From a bacterium (GTDB taxonomy: Bacteria > Actinomycetota > Acidimicrobiia > Spongiisociales > Spongiisociaceae), in assembly GCA_028820935.1 (NCBI GenBank), contig JAPPHZ010000029.1, positions 87,437 to 151,436 of the forward strand: a stretch of 64,000 nt of DNA, in the 5' to 3' direction. The notes beneath the pieces were generated by a model. The model ran no database searches, was not told where the DNA came from, and saw nothing but the letters and a program-made list of their open reading frames with translations. Below are positions 54,658 through 63,448 of this stretch, one piece after another. Each line of letters starts with the position of its first letter. The first letter of the stretch is position 1. The position numbers and the translations under genes were made by a program.

Positions 54658-56193
54658 ATGGGACCGACCACGGCCGGTTCGCCGCTCCTCGAGTTGGAGG
54701 GGATCACCAAGCGGTTCCCCGGTGTACTGGCCAACGACCGGGTCGACTTCGATGTCCGGCCGGGTGAGGTCCACACACTCTTGGGCGAGAACGGAGCGGG
54801 CAAGAGCACCTTGATGAATGTTCTGTACGGGCTGTATCACGCCGACGAGGGCGAGATAAGGCTCCGAGGGGAGCCGGTGATGATCGAGTCGCCGTCCGAT
54901 GCCATCGAGTTAGGCATCGGGATGATCCACCAGCACTTCATGCTGGTACCCACGCTCACCGTGGCGGAGAACGTCGCCTTGGGGCTCCCTTCCGGGCGGC
55001 GTCTGCTGCAGGATCTCAGTCCGGTCCAGCAACGCATCCGGGAGCTGTCCGAGATCTACGGGTTGCAGGTCGATCCCGACGCCTACATATGGCAGCTGGC
55101 CGTCGGCGAGCGCCAGCGGGTGGAGATCATGAAGGCCATCTACCGGGATGTCTCGCTCCTGATACTCGACGAACCGACCTCGGTGCTCACCCCCGCCGAA
55201 GTCGAGGACCTCTTCGTGACGCTGCGCCAGATGACCGACGGTGGTCGCGGGCTGGTGTTCATCTCCCACAAGCTGCACGAGGTCATGAGTCTGTCCGACC
55301 GGATAACCGTGCTGAGAGGCGGTCGGGTCACGGGCCGGACGGTTCCCTCGGAGACCAGCCGGGAACAACTCGCCCACATGATGGTGGGTCGGGAGGTGAG
55401 GCTGGCGCCGCGGCGGAGCGAGTCCGAAGTCGCGGATGCGCGTCTCACGATCAGCGCCCTGGAGGTTCTAGGAGACCGCGGTACTCCGGCGGTGACCGGA
55501 TTCGACCTGGAGGTTCGCAGCGGCGAGGTGGTGGGAATCGCGGGGGTCTCCGGCAACGGGCAGCGCGAGCTGGCCGAGGCGCTGGCCGGTCTGCGTCCGG
55601 TCAACTCGGGGACCGTCGTCATGAACGGAGTCGACACCACCGCCAAGACACCCAAGGAGATCCGCCGGCTCGGAGTCTCCTACATCCCCGAGGAGAGGAT
55701 GCGGGACGGCGCCATCGGCGAGTTCAGCGTCGCCGAGAACCTCATCCTCACCAGCCATGATCTGGCGCCGACCAGCCGGCGCGGATTCCTCAACTTCAAG
55801 GAGATCGAGACCGGATGCTCCGACCTGGTCCGGCGGTTCACGGTGAAGACACCTTCGCTGGAGACGCCCACCTCCAACCTGTCGGGAGGCAACATCCAGA
55901 AGCTGATCATCGCCCGGGAGCTATCCGGAGAACCCGAGGTCCTCATCGCCTCCCAACCCACCCGAGGGGTCGATATCGGGGCGGCCGAGTACATCCACAC
56001 TGTTCTGATGGACCAGCGGGCCGGGGGGATCGCCATCCTGCTCATCTCGGAGGATCTCGACGAAGTGATCGGCCTCTCGGACCGGATAGCCGTGATGTTC
56101 GAGGGCCGGATCATGGGCACTCTCGATCAGGAGGAGGCAACCGTCCAGCGCCTTGGTCTCCTGATGGCAGGGGTGTCCGAAGGAGAGGAGTGA
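54658..56193 (+). CDS. BMP-type ABC transporter double ATPase (YufO-like)
   Basis: A 511-residue protein with two fused nucleotide-binding domains. Domain 1 has Walker A GENGAGKST, the variant signature region LAVGERQRVEIMKAI and Walker B LLILDEPTSVL. Domain 2 has a degenerate Walker A GVSGNGQREL and LSGGNIQKLIIAREL. This RbsA/YufO layout serves ribose- and nucleoside-type importers. It begins 2 nt after the permease stop and ends the operon. Confidence 0.93.
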   Translation: MGPTTAGSPLLELEGITKRFPGVLANDRVDFDVRPGEVHTLLGENGAGKSTLMNVLYGLYHADEGEIRLRGEPVMIESPSDAIELGIGMIHQHFMLVPTLTVAENVALGLPSGRRLLQDLSPVQQRIRELSEIYGLQVDPDAYIWQLAVGERQRVEIMKAIYRDVSLLILDEPTSVLTPAEVEDLFVTLRQMTDGGRGLVFISHKLHEVMSLSDRITVLRGGRVTGRTVPSETSREQLAHMMVGREVRLAPRRSESEVADARLTISALEVLGDRGTPAVTGFDLEVRSGEVVGIAGVSGNGQRELAEALAGLRPVNSGTVVMNGVDTTAKTPKEIRRLGVSYIPEERMRDGAIGEFSVAENLILTSHDLAPTSRRGFLNFKEIETGCSDLVRRFTVKTPSLETPTSNLSGGNIQKLIIARELSGEPEVLIASQPTRGVDIGAAEYIHTVLMDQRAGGIAILLISEDLDEVIGLSDRIAVMFEGRIMGTLDQEEATVQRLGLLMAGVSEGEE

Positions 56194-56292
56194 GCCAGGC
56201 AGACGGCGTGACGGATCAGCTACGGAACGGTTCGGGAGCGTATTGGCGGCCGGGCCTGTAGGGCTCTCCTCCTTCCGACCGGTCGCGACAAC

Positions 56293-57915
56293 TCATGTCA
56301 CTGTCGGGCGGTCGCCATCCCGGGCAACCAGCACTCCGGGGTTGAGGATTCCCTTCGGGTCCAGGTGTGTCTTGGCACGGGCCAGCACGTCGCCGAACAG
56401 CGGGGGTCTCTGCCGCTCGTACCACGGCTGGTGATCGCGGCCGATGGCGTGGTGGTGGGTGATGGTGCCGCCGTTGTCTATCACCGCGTCGGAGACGGCG
56501 CGCTTGATCTCCCACCACTGCTGCAGCATCGAGTCCGGATCTGCGGCGCAGTGGAAAGCGAAGTAGGGGGCGGGACCGTCCGGATAAGCATGGCTGAACC
56601 GGCATGACACGGCGCCCTCCCGGCCGGTCGCCTCGCGGATGGCCTCGTGGGTGGCCCTCCGGACGTTGCGGTAGAACGACTCGAAGCGGTCCCAGGTGAT
56701 GGCCGATTCGAACGTGTCCGAGATGATGCCGAGCGGCGTGAGGACCTCCCGGTTGTAGGGCATCCTGATGAAGGCCTCACGCCAGGCGCCCGCCGCCCCC
56801 TTCAGGTGGGCGTTCGGATCGGTGCGCCAGTCGGCATCCGCCACGCCGCCCTCGCCCAGGGCGCACTCCTCCGCGAGGTCCATCCATGCCTCGACGGGAC
56901 GGTCGGCCGACTCGAACGAGACCACCATGAGCGTGAACGAACCGTCACCGGCCCCGTTCACCGCCAGTTCCACCCCGTCCACGATCCTCACGTTGGCCGG
57001 GAACAGGCCGGCCTGCGCGATCGCCCGCACCGCCCCGGCGGCCTGGAGGAAGTCGGGGAAGCGGAACCCTGCCGTTGCCTTGAACCGCACCCGCCCCTGG
57101 ACCCTCACCCAGGCCTCGGTGATGACCCCGAGCGATCCCTCGGAGCCGATGGCCAGCCGGTCGGGGCTAGGACCCGCGCCCGATCCCGGCAGCCGCCGCG
57201 ACTGCATCCGCCCCGCAGGCGTGACCATCGTGACGTTCTCCACCAGGTCGTCGATGTGGGTATACAGGGTTGCGAAGTGGCCTCCCGACCGGGTGGCGAT
57301 CCAGCCTCCCAGGGTGGAGTGCTGGAAGGACTGGGGGAAGTGACGGAGGGTCACGCCGTGCGGTTTGAGGGCGGCCTCGAGCTCGGGTCCGCGCGCTCCG
57401 CCCTGGATGCGCGCCGCTCGCGACACCGTGTCCACCTCCAGGACCCGGTTCATGCGGCTCATGTCCAGGGTGACGACCCCGGCGAACCCCTCCGCTACGT
57501 CCGGCGTCACCCCTCCCACGACCGACGACCCGCCTCCGAACGGAATCAGGGCTGCCCCCCTCTCACCCGCCCACTCCAGCAGGGCCGCCACGTCGGCCTC
57601 GTTCCGGGGGTATGCGATCACATCGGGAGCATGGGCGAAGTTCCGAGAGAAGATCCGGATCGAGTCGGGCTGGGATTGCCCGAAGCTATGAAGCACCCGC
57701 TCGTACGCCTCTTGGGTGCATAGGTGAGCGAGGCCGGCCGGCGGCGCCAGGCGGGGCTGGGGGAGCGATATGTCGTCGAGCCCGGGTATCGCCCGTGTGC
57801 TGGATCCGTCTATCCCGTACTCGACGGCGAGTGTGGTGAGCAGAGCGTCCCGATCGGGCGCAGAAAGCTCGTCCCCCTCGTATCCCCATCCCCAAAACTT
57901 GAGCCGTTTGGCCAT
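56293..57915 (-). CDS. FAD-linked oxidase (alkyldihydroxyacetonephosphate synthase / GlcD-like)
   Basis: About 540 residues. The PCMH-type FAD domain shows IPFGGGSSVVGG, the long block HFPQSFQHSTLGGWIATRSG and AIGSEGSLGVITEAW; the C-terminal oxidase domain contains THHHAIGRDHQ, the histidine-rich motif typical of AGPS-like enzymes. Archaeal and actinobacterial relatives oxidise 2-hydroxy acids; ether-lipid synthesis is not established for this branch. ATG 57915 (MAKRLKFWGWG) is preferred to 57939. It converges on the BMP operon and is divergent from the macrodomain gene. Confidence 0.87.
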   Translation of the reverse strand: MAKRLKFWGWGYEGDELSAPDRDALLTTLAVEYGIDGSSTRAIPGLDDISLPQPRLAPPAGLAHLCTQEAYERVLHSFGQSQPDSIRIFSRNFAHAPDVIAYPRNEADVAALLEWAGERGAALIPFGGGSSVVGGVTPDVAEGFAGVVTLDMSRMNRVLEVDTVSRAARIQGGARGPELEAALKPHGVTLRHFPQSFQHSTLGGWIATRSGGHFATLYTHIDDLVENVTMVTPAGRMQSRRLPGSGAGPSPDRLAIGSEGSLGVITEAWVRVQGRVRFKATAGFRFPDFLQAAGAVRAIAQAGLFPANVRIVDGVELAVNGAGDGSFTLMVVSFESADRPVEAWMDLAEECALGEGGVADADWRTDPNAHLKGAAGAWREAFIRMPYNREVLTPLGIISDTFESAITWDRFESFYRNVRRATHEAIREATGREGAVSCRFSHAYPDGPAPYFAFHCAADPDSMLQQWWEIKRAVSDAVIDNGGTITHHHAIGRDHQPWYERQRPPLFGDVLARAKTHLDPKGILNPGVLVARDGDRPTVT

Positions 57916-58095
57916 CCGGACTCGTCGACTCCCCGCCATTGCACACCGATGAAACAGTCACACTACCCACCGGGCATGCGGTCCCCATTGCCTGAATGCG
58001 TGACCGGTGGTGGCGGGGATCTGTCCCACGGTCTCGGTATGGTCAATCCCCAATGGTCACCACGTCGACAAGTCACATGTGAAGGAGGAACGGAG

Positions 58096-58659
58096 TTGAA
58101 GGATCAGACGGTGATGGCAGTTCGGGGGGACATCACGAAGGCATCCGTCGATGTGATCGTCAACGCGGCCAACGAGTACCTCCGCCACGGTGGCGGGCTG
58201 GCCGCCGCTCTGGCCGCGGCAGGCGGTGAGGAGTTCGTGGAGGACTCCGACCGATGGGTGTCCGAGCACGGCCCGGTCCCGTCCGGTGAGGCGGCGGTCA
58301 CTGTCGGCGGTCGGTTGCAAGCTCCCTGGGTCGTGCATGTCGTAGGGCCTCGCTACCGGGAGGGCCAGGACAACCCGGCCCTCCTTCGGCAGGCGGTGCG
58401 GGCGGCCCTGGATGCCTCGGCCCGGGTCGAGGCAGAGACCGTGGCCATGCCGGCCATCTCCACCGGCGTGTTCGGCTATCCGCTGGAGGCCGCCACGAGG
58501 GTGATCGCCTCCGAATGCGTCCGGTGGGTGCGGGAACATCCCGGCGCCCTGCGAGAGGTCCGGTTGGTGGGCTATGACCGCCGGACCACGGATGCGCTCC
58601 GGCACGGGCTGGACAGCGCGATCGCCGAGGGACCGTCAGGAGAGGGCGGCTCTGGATGA
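58096..58659 (+). CDS. Macrodomain protein (predicted ADP-ribose or O-acetyl-ADP-ribose hydrolase)
   Basis: A 187-residue macrodomain: GDITKASVDVIVNAANEYL with the conserved NAAN, the glycine loop LRHGGGLAAALAAAGG and the diphosphate-binding AISTGVFGYPLE. These proteins bind ADP-ribose and remove it from proteins, nucleic acids or acetyl groups. TTG 58096 is chosen since AGGAGG lies 7 nt upstream; longer readings have no domain content. It overlaps a small unknown gene by 4 nt. Confidence 0.92.
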   Translation: MKDQTVMAVRGDITKASVDVIVNAANEYLRHGGGLAAALAAAGGEEFVEDSDRWVSEHGPVPSGEAAVTVGGRLQAPWVVHVVGPRYREGQDNPALLRQAVRAALDASARVEAETVAMPAISTGVFGYPLEAATRVIASECVRWVREHPGALREVRLVGYDRRTTDALRHGLDSAIAEGPSGEGGSG

Positions 58660-59027
58660 AGGTCTGCCGGCTGACCGAACTCATCGCCCGCGCCTCCTGG
58701 AGGGAGGCGGTCACGTATCGGGACACATGGCCCCACGAGTACGTACTCTCCGAGAAGGACGGGCAGCAGGAGTTGCTGGAGGCGGTCTGCGAGCGATTCC
58801 GCGTCGGGGAGGGCGTGGCGGGCCGCTTCTTCCGCATGGACAACACCTATCTGTTCATCGGCGACCACAAGTACTGGCTGATGACCCACTGGGACAGGAT
58901 CGAGCCGGGAGTCAACTACGTGCTGAACCGTGCTCCCCTCTACCGCGACCGCAGGGACTTCGTGATCCGGCCCGGAGACACGGGAAGACCCGGGGACTAC
59001 CCGTCCGATCCCGCGTTTCGCCGCTGA
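58656..59027 (+). CDS. Small protein of unknown function, partner of the macrodomain gene
   Basis: A 123-residue protein I cannot assign. It has no signal peptide or membrane helix, is rich in Arg, Trp and Tyr, and contains compact motifs WPHEYVLSEKDG, RMDNTYLFIGDHKYWLMTH and RDFVIRPGDTGRPGDYPSD that look conserved. The ATGA overlap with the macrodomain gene indicates co-translation. It is too short for DarT-type ADP-ribosyltransferase, though a role with ADP-ribose chemistry is suggested by position. Confidence 0.75.
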   Translation: MKVCRLTELIARASWREAVTYRDTWPHEYVLSEKDGQQELLEAVCERFRVGEGVAGRFFRMDNTYLFIGDHKYWLMTHWDRIEPGVNYVLNRAPLYRDRRDFVIRPGDTGRPGDYPSDPAFRR

Positions 59028-59059
59028 CGCTCTCCCATCCGGATGGTCACGGGGTCCGG

Positions 59060-59437
59060 CTAGTAGGCGCGGACGTCGGCGATCTTGCCGTTCCGGAACG
59101 TGTAGATGTACACCTCCTGGGCATCCAGCGGCTCTCCGACCGACCTTCCGGCAAACGGCCGCCTGGCTGTCCCGCGGGCGATCACCTCCAACGCGATCAC
59201 ATCGCCGTCTCCGTAGATGCCGATGATGTCGTTGCTGAAACCGTCAAGCGCGTCGAAGGCGTCCTCGATCCATTCACCGACTGCGCGGTTCCCCTTCAGA
59301 CGGCGCCCGAAACGGATGATTTCCACCTCGACGTCGTCCGTGTAGTAGGAGGCGAACCGGTCGATGTCGCCTTCGTTGAGCGCCCCGACCATGTCCGCCA
59401 CCACGGCCCGGTTGCCTGTCTCCTCCCGGTAGTTCAC
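59060..59437 (-). CDS. SnoaL/NTF2-like protein
   Basis: About 125 residues with the cone-shaped NTF2/SnoaL pattern: NEGDIDRFASYYTDDVEVEI, then IALEVIARGT and the terminal VYIYTFRNGKIADVRAY. The fold is used for small-molecule isomerases, hydrolases or binding subunits; function is unknown. GTG 59437 overlaps the MBL gene stop by 4 nt. Last gene of the minus-strand operon that extends beyond the window edge. Confidence 0.85.
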   Translation of the reverse strand: MNYREETGNRAVVADMVGALNEGDIDRFASYYTDDVEVEIIRFGRRLKGNRAVGEWIEDAFDALDGFSNDIIGIYGDGDVIALEVIARGTARRPFAGRSVGEPLDAQEVYIYTFRNGKIADVRAY

Positions 59438-60231
59438 CCGACCGGCTCCATGTCGAACGCCTCGAGATGGTGGGCCGGAAGTAGCTGGGTGCCGGCCTCG
59501 TCGCGTATACGCACCACGCTGTTGTAGGCGGCGAACAGGTCGGTGTGGCCCCCTGGGGGGATCACCTCGTACTTGGCGGTTTTCAGTATCTCCGGGTCGG
59601 GGAAATAGTTCTCCCATATCGTGCAGAGTCCGGCGATCACGTAGCGCCCCCGCGGGGTCTCCACCGCGATCGACTGGCCGCCCGGCGTGTGGCCGGGGGT
59701 GAACAGCACGTCGAGTCCCGGAACCAGTTGCTGGTCGCCTTCGGTCATTTCGAGCCCCCCTACGGCCATCTCCTCGTAGCGGTAGTCGGGTGCGAAACCC
59801 GAGGCGATGAAGGGATGGGGCGGGAGCGCTTCCCACTCCTTGCGCTGCACTATGACCTTGGTGTCAGGGAAAAGGGGCAGGTTCATGCAATGGTCCCAGT
59901 CGAGGTGGGTGAGGACGATGAAGTCGATGTCATCGGTATCGAGCCCGCGGTCGGCCAGCAGATCGTCCAGAGGACGGATGTTGATCACGTCAGCGAATTC
60001 CTCGCCGGCGTGCCGGAGCCTGGACTCTCCCGGGGGCTTTATGTGGTTGGCATACTCCTCGGCGCTACAGCCCACATCTACCAGGACGTTGAGGCCCCGT
60101 TCCGCGTCCTGGATGAGCCACGAGACGTAGGGGAGATCGATTTTCTCCCCGAAGTTGTGGAGGAAGGTGAAGCGGGACTTCTCGCGCTGCGGCCCGTAGG
60201 CCATTACCAGGGGGGTGATCGTGAACGACAT
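59434..60231 (-). CDS. MBL-fold hydrolase, N-acyl-homoserine-lactonase-like
   Basis: About 265 residues with the zinc motif as THLDWDHC (HxDxDH form), LFTPGHTPGGQ and LPAHHLEA. It belongs to the same broad group as the hydrolase at 40818, although the two sequences differ greatly. It begins 5 nt after the amidohydrolase stop. Probably a lactone or ester hydrolase in the pathway of this operon. Confidence 0.87.
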   Translation of the reverse strand: MSFTITPLVMAYGPQREKSRFTFLHNFGEKIDLPYVSWLIQDAERGLNVLVDVGCSAEEYANHIKPPGESRLRHAGEEFADVINIRPLDDLLADRGLDTDDIDFIVLTHLDWDHCMNLPLFPDTKVIVQRKEWEALPPHPFIASGFAPDYRYEEMAVGGLEMTEGDQQLVPGLDVLFTPGHTPGGQSIAVETPRGRYVIAGLCTIWENYFPDPEILKTAKYEVIPPGGHTDLFAAYNSVVRIRDEAGTQLLPAHHLEAFDMEPVG

Positions 60232-60236
60232 CTGCC

Positions 60237-61790
60237 TCACTCCGGTGGGGGGACTCGGGCGTTGTACGTGTAGGCCGGGGTCAGCGGTCTCAGAGCCCAC
60301 TCCCGGTAGAAGTCCAGAACGTAGGGCTCCACGTCGGTCGCTAGTTGGGCCTCTCGGCGGCCCTGCTCGGTCGACACCCATAGCCTCTCGCGGCCGGCCT
60401 CGGCGAAGTCGGCCAGGATCCGGTCCTCGTCCACCGTGGTGAACCGTCCTTCGTCGAGAACGATCCGGCCGGCGATCATCACCGTCTCCACGTCGGAACC
60501 GGATGCCCTGTCCAGAAGTACATCCAGGATCGGTATCGATCCGTACTTGGGCTGGGGCCACACCAGGCGTTCCTTGGTGACCACGAGGAGGTCTGCTTCC
60601 TTGCCCTCGGCAAGCGACCCCAGTGCCGCCTCCTGGCGGATGGCCCTGGCACCGCTCGAAGCTGCCCGGCGCAGTACCTCCAGCGAGTCCATGCGCCCGA
60701 TTTCCAACTCCCCGGGGGTCCGTTGCAGGTACAGGGCGAGACGCAATTCCTGGAAGAAGTCCTCGATGTCGGAGAAGGAGATCGAGTCGGTCCCGAACGC
60801 CAGTGCGGCGCCCGAGTCGAGGATGTCACGGGCTCGGGCTATCCCGGTGCTGAGGCGCAGGTTCGACCCGGGATTGTTCACCGCAACGGCGCCGGTGTCG
60901 GCCAGGATCCGGATGTCCTCATCGGTCGCCCAGACAAAGTGAGCGCAACTCACGTCGGGCCCCAGAACCCCGATGTCGGCGAGCCTGCGCATCGCGGTCT
61001 TACCGTAGGTCTCCAGGTTGAACAGCATCTCCGACCGGGTCTCGAGGGCGTGGGTCGTGATACCCGTGTCGTACTCGTCCGCGAGCCGACGGTTCAGACG
61101 GTACAGATCGTCGGAGCACGCAGGTGTCCAGTCGGGCGCCAGGATCACCCGGAGCCGTCCGTCGTGACCGTCCCACTCGGCGTGGACCCGGCGGTAGGCG
61201 GCCACCACGTCATCGGTGGGCCAGGCGTAGCCCATGGTCGATTCCCGCACCTGGCGGGCCAGTTCGTCCGGAAGGGAGGCGAGGAAGGCCTCGTCGGGGG
61301 CATGAACGTAGATGTTCTCGTCCCGGGTGACCATGCCGAGGGCGACCCGCATCCCGATGGTGCGGTAGGCGTCCAGGATAGGGGGATTGCCGAAGTCGCG
61401 CAGCGAAGGGTTGCCGTAGTTGAAGTCGACCGCGCCCGTCTGCCCACCTCTGATAGCCCGCATCAGCCCCACCAGGATGATCGTCCGGCTGTCGTCGTCG
61501 CTCATGGCGCGGCGGAAGATGCGGGTGTTCATCCGCTCGAAGACGTACTGGAACAGGCCGGGTGATCCGGCGCCCATCGAATGGAAGTGGCCGTTGATGA
61601 AACCCGGCATGACGACATGTCCCGGCGAGCCGACCACCCGGTCGAACGGACCTCTGCCCTCCAGCTCCGCCCGCGGTCCCACGGCGGTGACGTTGCGGCC
61701 CTCGACGACCAGGGCGCCATCGGCGATGACGTCCCGGTCTCCTCCGGCCAGTGCGACGACCGGATCCCCGGTGACGAGCAGGCGGCTCAT
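60237..61790 (-). CDS. Amidohydrolase (cytosine deaminase / chlorohydrolase-like)
   Basis: A 517-residue amidohydrolase: VMPGFINGHFHSMG (metal site with HxH), THALETRSE, CAHFVWATDEDI and FGTDSISFSD (late Asp). This subtype III layout covers deaminases and dechlorinases of N-heterocycles, such as guanine, cytosine, atrazine or methylthioadenosine. It begins 4 nt after the TenA-like gene; together they point to processing of an amino-heterocycle. Confidence 0.9.
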   Translation of the reverse strand: MSRLLVTGDPVVALAGGDRDVIADGALVVEGRNVTAVGPRAELEGRGPFDRVVGSPGHVVMPGFINGHFHSMGAGSPGLFQYVFERMNTRIFRRAMSDDDSRTIILVGLMRAIRGGQTGAVDFNYGNPSLRDFGNPPILDAYRTIGMRVALGMVTRDENIYVHAPDEAFLASLPDELARQVRESTMGYAWPTDDVVAAYRRVHAEWDGHDGRLRVILAPDWTPACSDDLYRLNRRLADEYDTGITTHALETRSEMLFNLETYGKTAMRRLADIGVLGPDVSCAHFVWATDEDIRILADTGAVAVNNPGSNLRLSTGIARARDILDSGAALAFGTDSISFSDIEDFFQELRLALYLQRTPGELEIGRMDSLEVLRRAASSGARAIRQEAALGSLAEGKEADLLVVTKERLVWPQPKYGSIPILDVLLDRASGSDVETVMIAGRIVLDEGRFTTVDEDRILADFAEAGRERLWVSTEQGRREAQLATDVEPYVLDFYREWALRPLTPAYTYNARVPPPE

Positions 61791-61794
61791 TGAG

Positions 61795-62442
61795 TCATCC
61801 GAGCGGCCACTGTTCTCGGTTGTAGGCCATGTCCCAGAAGCTGTACTCGTAGTTGGTGCTGATGATGAAGTTGTCCAGCATCTGGCTGCGCCGTTCGTCC
61901 GACAGCCCCTCGGAGTACTTGTCCACGAACTCCAGGTAGTGCGCCACCAACTCGTTGTGTTCCTCGCTGCTGTAGAACTCCCACCATTCCGCGGACGCGC
62001 CCCGCAGAGGGGCGCCACGGAGTTGGATACCGATCTCGTCGTAGGTCCATGGACATGGCAGGAACGAGCCCAGGTACTCGACCGGGTCCTTGGTCCATAC
62101 CAGGTTGAGGATGTGTTGGGTGTAGGCATGACAGGTCGGCGCGACCCGGGCGCCGGGCTGGCCGCCCACCCGGCGTAGCATGTCCTCCTGGTGGTGCATC
62201 TCGTCGACCACCATTGCGGTCCGGCTGAGGAAGAAGTCGCGAATCTCGTTGTTGTGGGCCTTGGCCGTGGCGATCGAGCGGCACTTCACCACGTTGTTGA
62301 TGTAGTGGGTGTTCTGCTCGAAGTAGAACGCCAGCCGCTCGTCGGAGAGGGTTCCGGCCGCCAGATCCTTCAAGAAGGGATGCTCGTAGATCCTCTCCCA
62401 CATGTCCTTGGTCTGCTCGTACATGTAGCTGGTCCAACTCAT
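61795..62442 (-). CDS. tenA-like: TenA/THI-4/PQQC family protein
   Basis: A 215-residue all-helical protein with TenA landmarks: HPFLKDLAAGTL, YFEQNTHYI, LPCPWTYDEIG with the usual active-site cysteine, YSSEEHNELV and a final YSFWDMAYN aromatic cluster. TenA hydrolyses aminopyrimidines in thiamine salvage; many paralogues act on other amines. No thiamine gene or TPP riboswitch is nearby, so a catabolic role next to amidohydrolases is as likely. Confidence 0.88.
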   Translation of the reverse strand: MSWTSYMYEQTKDMWERIYEHPFLKDLAAGTLSDERLAFYFEQNTHYINNVVKCRSIATAKAHNNEIRDFFLSRTAMVVDEMHHQEDMLRRVGGQPGARVAPTCHAYTQHILNLVWTKDPVEYLGSFLPCPWTYDEIGIQLRGAPLRGASAEWWEFYSSEEHNELVAHYLEFVDKYSEGLSDERRSQMLDNFIISTNYEYSFWDMAYNREQWPLG

Positions 62443-62482
62443 GGGTGCTCCTTCGTTGTCGTTCCGGGGATGGTTACGGGGA

Positions 62483-63448
62483 TCACCCCCTACCGTTCTC
62501 GGACGGGATCCGGTACACGCGCTCGGCGTTGCCCCCGAGGACGAGGTCGATCTCCTGGCGGCTCAGGCGGAACCCGAGTTGTTTCGCCCATTCAGGCAGC
62601 ATCCGGACCACGTCCACCCATTCCTTCAGCGTCATCGAGACCTCGACGTTCGTCATGTCGCTGCCGAACAGCAGCCGGTCGATGCCGATCCGGTCCCTGA
62701 TCCAGACGAAGGTCCGCACCAGGTCGTCGACGCTTGCCCAGTGCTGCCAGAGGCTGATCTCGAGGTGGACGTTGGTCTTGTAGATCGCCACGCTCATGGC
62801 TTCCTTCGCCCAGGTCTCGAAGCGGGCTCCGTGGCCCAGCACGAACCTCACCTCCGGAAAGTCCGCCGCCGCCGAGTCCACGTACATGGGGTGGCCGTAC
62901 TTGCTCTTGAGGCGCCCGCCGGAGTGGCCCTGGTGGAGGAGGACCGGGACGTCGTAGGTGCGGCACACCTCGTAGAGTGGATGGACGATCTCGTCGTCGG
63001 GGTAGAAGCCGGCGGTGGGGTACAGCTTGAGGCCCAGAAAGCCCCAGTCGACGATCGCCTTCTCCAGGAACTTGGCGGCGCCGGGCCGGCGGGGATCGAC
63101 CCCGCAGAACGAGAAGATGCGCCCGGGCCACATCCGGGTGAGCTCGTAGTAGCCCTCGTTCTTCTCCTCGAAGGGCACCACGCCTTCGTCTCCGGTGAGT
63201 AGTCCCCGGTCCATCGGCATGGTCACCGATACGTCCACGCCCGCCTCGTCCATCCGGGCGATGGTCCGGACGCCGTCGGGGTCCCAGCTGGCGTCCACCG
63301 ACTCCCGGTAACGGGCCTCGGCGTCCTCGAGGTCCATGTCGAACCACCGGACCTGGTTCACCCAGGAACTCGGCATGGCCTTCTGGGACTCCGGGCTCCA
63401 GGAAGGGTCCCGGAAGACATGTATGTGAGCGTCCACGACCCGGCTCAT
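62483..63448 (-). CDS. Amidohydrolase 2 family metal-dependent hydrolase
   Basis: A 321-residue TIM-barrel protein: VDAHIHVFRD (first metal site), GLKLYPTAGFYP, LLHQGHSGG, VLGHGAR and LLFGSDMTNVE. It resembles the amidohydrolase at 49063 in family only. ATG 63448 overlaps the ABC ATPase stop by 4 nt, so it is co-transcribed with an importer whose other genes lie beyond the window. Confidence 0.9.
   Translation of the reverse strand: MSRVVDAHIHVFRDPSWSPESQKAMPSSWVNQVRWFDMDLEDAEARYRESVDASWDPDGVRTIARMDEAGVDVSVTMPMDRGLLTGDEGVVPFEEKNEGYYELTRMWPGRIFSFCGVDPRRPGAAKFLEKAIVDWGFLGLKLYPTAGFYPDDEIVHPLYEVCRTYDVPVLLHQGHSGGRLKSKYGHPMYVDSAAADFPEVRFVLGHGARFETWAKEAMSVAIYKTNVHLEISLWQHWASVDDLVRTFVWIRDRIGIDRLLFGSDMTNVEVSMTLKEWVDVVRMLPEWAKQLGFRLSRQEIDLVLGGNAERVYRIPSENGRG

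Noticed and set aside
58656..59027. DarT-type ADP-ribosyltransferase toxin next to the macrodomain gene
   Set aside because: At 123 residues it is too short and lacks the recognisable DarT NAD-binding pattern.
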